Origin: an uncultured Desulfobacterales bacterium
GTDB taxonomy: Bacteria > Desulfobacterota > Desulfobacteria > Desulfobacterales > JAFDCJ01
DNA length: 28,055 nucleotides
Direction: 5' to 3'
NCBI GenBank assembly: GCA_945787595.1
Contig: CALZJV010000174.1
Coordinates: forward strand, 1-28,055
Part shown: positions 23,212-28,055 of the stretch, one piece after another
Layout of the letters: every line of letters begins with the position of its first letter
Numbering within the stretch: the first letter of the stretch is position 1
The notes under the pieces: generated by a model
Told to the model about the DNA's origin: nothing
Seen by the model: the letters and a program-made list of their open reading frames with translations, nothing else
Database searches by the model: none
Translations under genes and position numbers: made by a program

Positions 23212-23310
23212 GTCTACCGGGTTGCCGGTTCACAGAACCTACTCTCTCACCGGGCGATAGGCTCTACGAGCAGGCACCCGGCCTGTAAACCTAAGGGCTG
23301 GAAGCGGATT
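23212..23310. other. Compact hairpin cluster, possible structured RNA
   Basis: ACCGG-GTTG-CCGGT (23216-23229) overlaps GGTTC-ACA-GAACC (23227-23239), so only one can form at a time. Next, CCGGG (23250-23254) pairs with CCCGG (23277-23281) around an inner GCTC-TAC-GAGC (23261-23271). It lies between the MoaD-like stop codon and the operon promoter and is much richer in G+C than its surroundings. It matches no RNA family that I can name with confidence. Confidence 0.45.
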
Positions 23311-23331
23311 CATAGAACTTGGATGTTTACT

Positions 23332-23607
23332 TTAACCTCCAGCAGCAATTGGAAGAATCATAATTTTATCGCCGTCACGAACCTTGGTGTCTAAATTATC
23401 CAGTGACCGAATGTCTCTTTGGTTCAAATACAGATTCACAAATCGTCGGGGTTTTCCTTTATCATCACATATCTTTTCCATAATCCCGATATGGATCGCA
23501 TTCAGATTGTCAAGAACTTGGTGGACAGTGTTTCCCTCAACCGTCACCTCGGTCCGGCCGTTGGTACATGATCGAAAGGGTACCGGTACGCTGACCAAAA
23601 CGCCCAT
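23332..23607 (-). CDS. MoaD/ThiS-family sulfur carrier-like protein
   Basis: 91 residues from ATG at 23607, preceded by GAGGAATTA. The ubiquitin-like fold is visible in VSVPVPFRSCTNGRTEVTVE, NTVHQVLDNL, RFVNLYLNQRDIR and the end VRDGDKIMILPIAAGG. The C-terminal Gly-Gly is the thiocarboxylate site used to donate sulfur to molybdopterin or tungstopterin (MoaD) or thiazole (ThiS). Dedicated MoaD-like genes often accompany tungsten AOR genes, so it probably serves cofactor or metal-site assembly for the AOR encoded downstream on the same strand. It is separated from the polyferredoxin gene by 868 bp with its own promoter, so it is likely a separate transcript. Confidence 0.82.
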   Translation of the reverse strand: MGVLVSVPVPFRSCTNGRTEVTVEGNTVHQVLDNLNAIHIGIMEKICDDKGKPRRFVNLYLNQRDIRSLDNLDTKVRDGDKIMILPIAAGG

Positions 23608-24008
23608 TAATTCCTCTTTTCTGGAGCATCCCTACTCCATGGCTTGAAATAAAATCTGTGAAGGATAAAGCTCTAAAACATGTAATATTTTTCAACTCCA
23701 ATAGCCGGTATTTTAAAGACCAAATTCGCAAAGGTCAAGTCGTTTTCCAAGCACGCAAAGGTTGTTCCATAAAATTTGCGGCTGCGCAGCACCAGTGTTG
23801 CCTGAATGCGATTTTTTACAGAGAGCATATTAAATATTTTCTGGAGGAAGGTAGAAAAATATTATTAAGTCTTTTATTTTCCTTTCTCTTTTTGTTAAAG
23901 AGATAGCGGAAACCGTCCTTCCGTCCTCTGTTAACCGGAATAACGGAATACGGGGGTATTTTATCAAGCATTATAAATTCTTATATATATCAATTGAGGT
24001 AATTGGAA
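23608..24008. other. Divergent spacer between the MoaD-like gene and the CoA-transferase
   Basis: About 400 bp with no supported gene. Only weak promoter-like AT-rich sequence (TATATATA region near 23980) and a GCTGCGCAGC palindrome around 23792 stand out. Confidence 0.4.
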
Positions 24009-25193
24009 ATGGCTTCTAATCAGAAATTCGGGGGGCCCCTAAAAGGGATATGGGTTCTGGATTTAACCCAGGCAATTGCCGGTCCTTATGCAACTCTTAT
24101 ACTTCGGGACTTAGGGGCGGATATAATAAAGATTGAAATCCCCGGGGCTGGAGATGCCGCCCGCTACGTTCCGCCTTATCAGCAAGATGTCTCAGCCTAT
24201 TTTCTAAATATCAACCGCGGTAAACAATCGATGACATTGAATTTGAAGACTGAGGAGGGAAAGCGCATCTTCCTTAAACTTGCAGAAAACTTTCGACCTG
24301 GTACAATGTCCAAATTGGGTTTGAGTTACGACACCCTGGCTCAATATAATCCCGGGTTAATCTATGGTTGCCTCTCCGGTTTCGGCCAAACCGGTCCCTA
24401 CTCAAACAGACCTGCATTTGATCTCGTAGCGCAGGCCATGGGCGGAACAATGAGTGTCACAGGAGAGGAGAATGGGGAGCCTGTAAAAGTAGGTGCTTTC
24501 ATCGGAGATCTTGCCGCCGCCCTTTATCTGAATATTGGCATCCTGGCATGCTTAAGGGAAAAAGAATTAAGCGGAAAGGGCCAGCTGGTAGACGTTGCCA
24601 TGTTGGATTCTCAGGTCGCTCTTTGCCTCAATCCGATTTCAGAATACTTGGCCACTGGAGATGTCCCTAAACCGATTGGCACTAGGTCATTGCAGGCGAC
24701 ACCTTTTCAAGTTTTTCGAACAAAAGACTCGCGCATTGCCATCATGGTGATGGATGAAAAACAATGGACAGATCTCTGCCGTATAGCCAATCGGGAGGAT
24801 CTAACAGAGGATCCGCGCTTTATGACGATGCAGGCCCGCAATCAAAATTACACGTCTTTTTTCCCCGTTTTTTCAGAAATCATTGCCTCCCGTACGACCG
24901 CAGAGTGGCAAAAAGAATTAAAAGGAACTGATATCATTTCGAGCCCGGTTTACGCAATCGACCAGGTGGTAGCGGATCCTCAGGTAAAGGCCCGTGAGAT
25001 GATTGCCAAGGTTGAAGATGAAAAGCGAGGGCCGCTGAAAGTTGTGGGAAACCCTATCAAGCTATCCCGGAATAAAGAGCCCATTAATCGATCCATACCG
25101 GAATTGGGGGAACACACGGAACAGATTCTTTCAGACCTTTTGGGTATGACATATCAACAAATTAAAAGGCTAAAAGAAAAAGGCACCATCTGA
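24009..25193 (+). CDS. Class III CoA-transferase (CaiB/BaiF family)
   Basis: 394 residues from ATG at 24009, with GAGGT 8 nt upstream; a TTG at 24003 is the only earlier option. Motifs of formyl-CoA transferase-like enzymes: LKGIWVLDLTQAIAGPYAT, LRDLGADIIKIE, NRGKQSMTLNLK, NFRPGTMSKLGLSYD, the catalytic aspartate D138 in NRPAFDLVAQAMGG, and GKGQLVDVAMLDSQ. It moves CoA between two carboxylic acids through aspartyl-CoA anhydride intermediates. Between IFLKLAE and NFRPGTM the family normally has about seven more residues (KADVxVE); they are absent here without loss of frame. The gene diverges from the AOR cluster, and a role in CoA-thioester exchange of the same substrates is inferred. The identity of donor and acceptor is unknown. 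Confidence 0.9.
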   Translation: MASNQKFGGPLKGIWVLDLTQAIAGPYATLILRDLGADIIKIEIPGAGDAARYVPPYQQDVSAYFLNINRGKQSMTLNLKTEEGKRIFLKLAENFRPGTMSKLGLSYDTLAQYNPGLIYGCLSGFGQTGPYSNRPAFDLVAQAMGGTMSVTGEENGEPVKVGAFIGDLAAALYLNIGILACLREKELSGKGQLVDVAMLDSQVALCLNPISEYLATGDVPKPIGTRSLQATPFQVFRTKDSRIAIMVMDEKQWTDLCRIANREDLTEDPRFMTMQARNQNYTSFFPVFSEIIASRTTAEWQKELKGTDIISSPVYAIDQVVADPQVKAREMIAKVEDEKRGPLKVVGNPIKLSRNKEPINRSIPELGEHTEQILSDLLGMTYQQIKRLKEKGTI

Positions 25194-25440
25194 AAACCAA
25201 ACCTGTGAGCAATCCAATTAATAATTTTTATCATCAATCTTGATTCATGGTGCTTGACGGATTTGTATATCGCAATAGTTATCTAACGCCCAAAACTTCA
25301 ATTTAGACTGCCTTTTTTGAAAAATGTGCATGTTTGCTTTCTGCTATAAATCTAAATGGTTGACAGCCATCAAAACTAAAGATTGGCAAGTTGTGTCTCC
25401 ATTAATTGAGATACCCAGCCAATATCCAGCCTAAACCCTG
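25194..25440. other. Spacer before the mobile element
   Basis: No gene is supported. ATTGGC (25382-25387) and GCCAAT (25418-25423), with inner TCTC/GAGA, form an imperfect hairpin that may mark the outer edge of the element. Confidence 0.35.
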
Positions 25441-25554
25441 CCTATCCCGCACCTATCCCGCCGGTTTTAACAAAAAACATACCCCGCCGACCCTGCAAAT
25501 TGGAAAAAGATACCCCGCCGCGTCGTGCAAATAATATCATACGCTTTATTTGCA
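25441..25554. repeat. Subterminal repeats and inverted site of the mobile element
   Basis: CCTATCCCGC occurs twice in tandem (25441-25450, 25452-25461). ATACCCCGCCG...TGCAAAT occurs twice 31 bp apart (25479-25500, 25510-25532). The second copy runs into a perfect inverted repeat TGCAAATAA (25526-25534) / TTATTTGCA (25546-25554) with an 11-bp centre, the geometry of a tyrosine recombinase crossover site. Confidence 0.7.
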
Positions 25555-25618
25555 ACCGCTCATATGCTAAACCCATCGCTCGTTTAGGTTCCGGGAGACC
25601 TGGAGCTTATAAATAGGA

Positions 25619-25648
25619 AAAGGCCTGAAGTTGGCGCTTCAGGCCTTT
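25619..25648 (+). terminator. Perfect 12-bp hairpin, terminator-like
   Basis: AAAGGCCTGAAG (25619-25630) and CTTCAGGCCTTT (25637-25648) around a 6-nt loop. The arm ends in TTT and has AAA on its left, so it could end transcription in either direction. It may insulate the element's genes from outside transcription. Confidence 0.55.
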
Positions 25649-25739
25649 AATATGGACAAACCGTAAAGCATACGGAAGCCCAGCACACGATTTTTACATA
25701 CCATGGCTTTCGATTGCTTTCAAGAGCGAAGGCGATCGA

Positions 25740-25922
25740 ATGTGCCGTGATGTGTTACTAATTGAACTGGAATGCAACCATTGTAAAGTACGATTTTATA
25801 TTTGCAGAAAATGTTATCGCGGTCATGTCTACTGCTCCAGCAGCTGTCGCCGTCAAGCTCAGTTAAAGGCTCGTCGCAAGGTCCAAAGCCGATACCGTAC
25901 TTCTGATAAGGGCCGCGGCTGA
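25740..25922 (+). CDS. Cys-rich small zinc-binding protein
   Basis: 60 residues. The pattern is CNHC...FYICRKC...HVYCSSSC, with eight cysteines in the middle and one more at residue 2, followed by a basic tail RRQAQLKARRKVQSRYR. This looks like two small zinc knuckles plus a nucleic acid-binding tail. I recall similar small proteins beside transposition genes, but no function is established to my knowledge. GAAGG lies 7 nt before the ATG. It is the first gene of the mobile element. Confidence 0.65.
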   Translation: MCRDVLLIELECNHCKVRFYICRKCYRGHVYCSSSCRRQAQLKARRKVQSRYRTSDKGRG

Positions 25923-26108
25923 TACCTCTACGAATCCTCCCCTTTTGCGTGTTATCTTATATCCAATCGTGCAAAATACCAAACCACGCTGCAGTTTTTG
26001 CGGTGTTTACGGCAAAATTGTGGATATTTTTCCACGCCGCTAGTGTGTGTTGTACGTTGCTGACCCAAAATTAACCTCTATTTATTAAACTGCTGGAGAG
26101 GTACGCCA

Positions 26109-26402
26109 ATGAGAAGACATTTTTCATCCCGGGAGTTATTCGTATTAAGAAATCATGTCCCCATTGATACATTGATCGAAAAGCATCTTAGAGTGCCGTC
26201 AAAGTTTAGCGAAGGATATTTTCGGTTTCTTTGTCCGCATTGTCATGAATTTCAAACCGCCACTAATCCCAAAACCAATCTGGCCCGATGTTTTCGCTGT
26301 GAACGCAATTTTAACACCATCGATATGGTCATGATCTGCAAAGGGGCCCGATTTGTTGAATGCGTAAAATATCTGCAATCGATTTCAAACCATAGCGAGT
26401 GA
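26109..26402 (+). CDS. CHC2-type zinc-finger protein (primase-like N-domain)
   Basis: 97 residues. FLCPHCHEFQTATNPKTNLA then RCFRCERNFNTIDMVMICKG is the zinc ribbon of DnaG-type primases (CPxH...CFxC), in the stand-alone form seen in mobile elements. No TOPRIM catalytic part follows. The N-terminal 35 residues (ELFVLRNHVPIDTLIEKHL) correspond to the helix before the zinc ribbon in primases. GGAGAG lies 8 nt before the ATG. It stands 26 nt ahead of the first recombinase in the same orientation. It may bind single-stranded or junction DNA during element movement; this is inference. Confidence 0.75.
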   Translation: MRRHFSSRELFVLRNHVPIDTLIEKHLRVPSKFSEGYFRFLCPHCHEFQTATNPKTNLARCFRCERNFNTIDMVMICKGARFVECVKYLQSISNHSE

Positions 26403-26428
26403 AAACACAGATAAACAGGGGTGTTTAA

Positions 26429-27574
26429 ATGAAAAAGCTCAAACTGGCTGTCGATGACTACCTGCTGTGGATGATATCCAGCGGCTATGCCGATAAGACC
26501 ATCAAAAGGAATGGAAAGATTTCAGATCGTTTTGTTTGCTTCACAGAGCGTCATAAAATTAGCTGGGACCATTGTTTTTGCTCACAAAATATCGATCAGT
26601 TTCATAAAAGCACAGGATGTAAATTGACGGCTGTCAGGGGGTTTTGCCGGTATCTTGTCAAGCAAAAAAGAATCGTTGCGCCGATTGAAAAAGAAACGTA
26701 TCAGCTGGCGAATATCTATGAAGCATATCTGCATTATTACGCCACCGCTCGGCAGGTCAGCAATAAGCGCATTCAGTCAATTCGAAGAGTACTAGCCGCC
26801 TTTGAGGACTATCTTGAAAATAACAAGATAAAATTGACTGTTTTAACCATTGAACACATCGATGCGTTTTTCGCTGAGTTTAATTGCGGCTTTTCTCCGG
26901 CCACCTGTAGAGTGTACCGTTCGATAATCAGGGGATTTTTAAGCTATCTGTATCATCAACACCAAATTATAAAACGTGATCTTGCCCCAGTGGTGGTCGG
27001 TGCACCCATGTTTGCCCAGGCCAAGCCACCCACATTTTTACGTGGCGACGAGGTTAAAAAGCTGTTTGACAGCATTGACTGCTATTCGCAAACCGGGCTT
27101 CGAACCTACGCCATGCTCCAATTGGCTTACACTCTGGGACTGCGCCCCGTGGAGATATGCCAGATCACACTGGACGATATATCCTTTCGCAAAGCCGCAA
27201 TAAACGTCAATATGCGCAAATGCCATAATCCCTTAATACTTCCCTTACCGGAAGTCACCATCAAAGCCATTGCGGCTTACATTATCGGCGCCCGGCCGCA
27301 AAGCGCTCATCGAACCCTTTTTTTAAGTCTGCAGCCGCCTTACGGCTCCATCACACCCACAACGGTCAATCATCATTTTAAAGTTCATATGCAAAAGGTT
27401 AACCCGGCTGCAACCGCATATTGGCTTCGGCATACCTATGCTCAAAATCTTCTACAGACCGGCGTGTCATTATATGAAATAAAAGAACTATTAGGCCATG
27501 ACAGCATCGAGTCGACCCGAAAGTATCTTCTCATCCACATAAAATTAATGCGCGAGGTTTTGTTTGATGAATAA
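26429..27574 (+). CDS. Tyrosine recombinase, first of a tandem pair
   Basis: 381 residues. Core-binding SAM-like domains occupy about residues 1-190 (two helical stretches, unusually long, as in RitA-type proteins). The catalytic domain has the arginine in YTLGLRPVEI, the lysine in MRKCHNPLILPLP, WLRHTYAQNLLQTG, ELLGHDS and the tyrosine nucleophile in STRKYLLI. The usual first His of HxLRH is replaced by Tyr (AYWLRH); the other catalytic residues are present. It overlaps the next recombinase by 8 nt, suggesting translational coupling and that both act together. Confidence 0.88.
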   Translation: MKKLKLAVDDYLLWMISSGYADKTIKRNGKISDRFVCFTERHKISWDHCFCSQNIDQFHKSTGCKLTAVRGFCRYLVKQKRIVAPIEKETYQLANIYEAYLHYYATARQVSNKRIQSIRRVLAAFEDYLENNKIKLTVLTIEHIDAFFAEFNCGFSPATCRVYRSIIRGFLSYLYHQHQIIKRDLAPVVVGAPMFAQAKPPTFLRGDEVKKLFDSIDCYSQTGLRTYAMLQLAYTLGLRPVEICQITLDDISFRKAAINVNMRKCHNPLILPLPEVTIKAIAAYIIGARPQSAHRTLFLSLQPPYGSITPTTVNHHFKVHMQKVNPAATAYWLRHTYAQNLLQTGVSLYEIKELLGHDSIESTRKYLLIHIKLMREVLFDE

Positions 27575-28055
27575 GTTTGAAAGTTTTCTGGCAAAGCAGC
27601 TGCACCAATACGTTATCTATCGCCATAACCTGGGCTATTCAATGAAAGCATCCTTGTCGCATCTTAAAACTTTTGACCGCTACCTAAAACAAAAGCAAAC
27701 CCAACAAGTTTTATTGCCACCTTCATTTTTTATGCAACTGACAACCGATCTTAAAATTGAACCCAGATCGGTCAACCGTATCCTTTCATCCGTGCGTGTC
27801 TTCTTTAACTACCTTGTGCGCACAAGCGCATATGACCACAACCCGGTAAAGGACATCCCTTATCTGCCTGAAAATGATATTCTTCCTTATATTTTTTCTC
27901 CTGAGCAAGTAAACCACTTACTGTCGGCCGTCAGTAACCAGATACGAAAAGTATCAAAGCGCAAATACTTAAAGGATCTTTCCGGCTACATGGCGATTGT
28001 TTTGTTGGCACGATGCGGCTTGCGAATCTCAGAACCTCTACGTTTGAAGCTCAAC
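27567..28055 (+). CDS. Tyrosine recombinase, second of pair, N-terminal part
   Basis: 163 codons, cut by the right edge. MNKFESFLAKQLHQYVIYRH begins a core-binding domain. LGYSMKASLSHLKTFDRYLK and SVNRILSSVRVFFNYLVR are typical of XerC/D-like proteins. The catalytic domain starts at about residue 110, and the active arginine lies in ARCGLRISEPLRL just before the edge. The start codon lies within the last codons of the first recombinase gene. The remaining catalytic residues are off-window. Confidence 0.85.
   Translation, partial: MNKFESFLAKQLHQYVIYRHNLGYSMKASLSHLKTFDRYLKQKQTQQVLLPPSFFMQLTTDLKIEPRSVNRILSSVRVFFNYLVRTSAYDHNPVKDIPYLPENDILPYIFSPEQVNHLLSAVSNQIRKVSKRKYLKDLSGYMAIVLLARCGLRISEPLRLKLN

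Larger units (their letters stand above)
25441..28055 (+). mobile_element. Tyrosine-recombinase mobile element, left part
   Basis: A run of a Cys-rich small protein, a CHC2 zinc-finger protein and two overlapping tyrosine recombinase genes, preceded by subterminal repeats. The right end is outside the window. The tandem recombinases recall recombinase-in-trio (RIT) elements or Tn554-type transposons, but the accompanying zinc-finger genes are not part of the canonical forms I know. The left boundary is inferred from the repeats and could lie up to about 200 bp either way. Confidence 0.55.

Noticed and set aside
23212..23310. tRNA or selenocysteine tRNA
   Set aside because: The hairpins do not fit a cloverleaf: no acceptor stem, and the GGTTC-ACA-GAACC loop is too short for a T arm.

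Overview
The window looks like a chromosomal stretch of a strictly anaerobic Gram-negative bacterium, most likely a Desulfobacterota (deltaproteobacterial) sulfate reducer or relative. This is inferred from gene content, not from a marker gene: a tungsten-type aldehyde:ferredoxin oxidoreductase with a polyferredoxin partner, acyl-CoA ligase and class III CoA-transferase genes, outer-membrane lipid export genes (LptF/LptG), and fossil palindromic repeats between genes. No rRNA, tRNA or CRISPR array was seen. REGION 1 (1-14365) reads as a lipid locus that resembles the bacterial sphingolipid (ceramide) clusters described in Caulobacter. On the minus strand are a GNAT-like ceramide synthase candidate (4017-5228), a MobA-like nucleotidyltransferase (3181-3987), a fatty acyl-AMP ligase split by a frameshift (462-2272) and the N-terminus of an NAD-dependent epimerase/reductase (1-252). 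Serine palmitoyltransferase and acyl carrier protein genes are predicted just beyond the left edge. On the plus strand are a MarR-type regulator (5906-6373), a LicC-like cytidylyltransferase (6457-7242), LptF and LptG (7353-9602), a CDP-alcohol phosphatidyltransferase with a degenerate nucleotidyltransferase-like N-terminus (11146-12360), a DAGK-family lipid kinase (12423-13412) and a Tam41-like cytidylyltransferase (13412-14365). A minus-strand metallophosphoesterase (9942-10943) sits among them. Kinase, lipid cytidylyltransferase and CDP-alcohol transferase in a row suggest a route ceramide, ceramide-1-phosphate, CDP-ceramide, ceramide phospho-headgroup, with LptFG as possible exporter. This is the best candidate in the window for an undescribed system. 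REGION 2 (14382-17901) is a worn accessory stretch: a cystathionine gamma-synthase-type PLP enzyme (14757-15875), a transporter pseudogene carrying two deletions (14382-14755), the C-terminal remnant of a choline kinase/aminoglycoside phosphotransferase-like gene (16192-16566) and an intact MFS transporter (16777-17901). REGION 3 (18098-25193) is a carboxylic-acid/aldehyde metabolism cluster. On the minus strand, in transcription order, are a MoaD/ThiS-like protein, a Tat-signal polyferredoxin, an AOR-family tungstoenzyme and an acyl-CoA ligase; on the plus strand is a CaiB/BaiF-family CoA-transferase. A promoter whose -10 overlaps a perfect 16-bp palindrome, and a compact set of mutually exclusive hairpins, lie in the 870-bp gap between MoaD and the polyferredoxin. 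REGION 4 (about 25440 to the right edge) is a mobile element cut by the window: subterminal direct and inverted repeats, a terminator-like hairpin, a Cys-rich small protein, a CHC2 zinc-finger protein, and two overlapping tyrosine recombinase genes.
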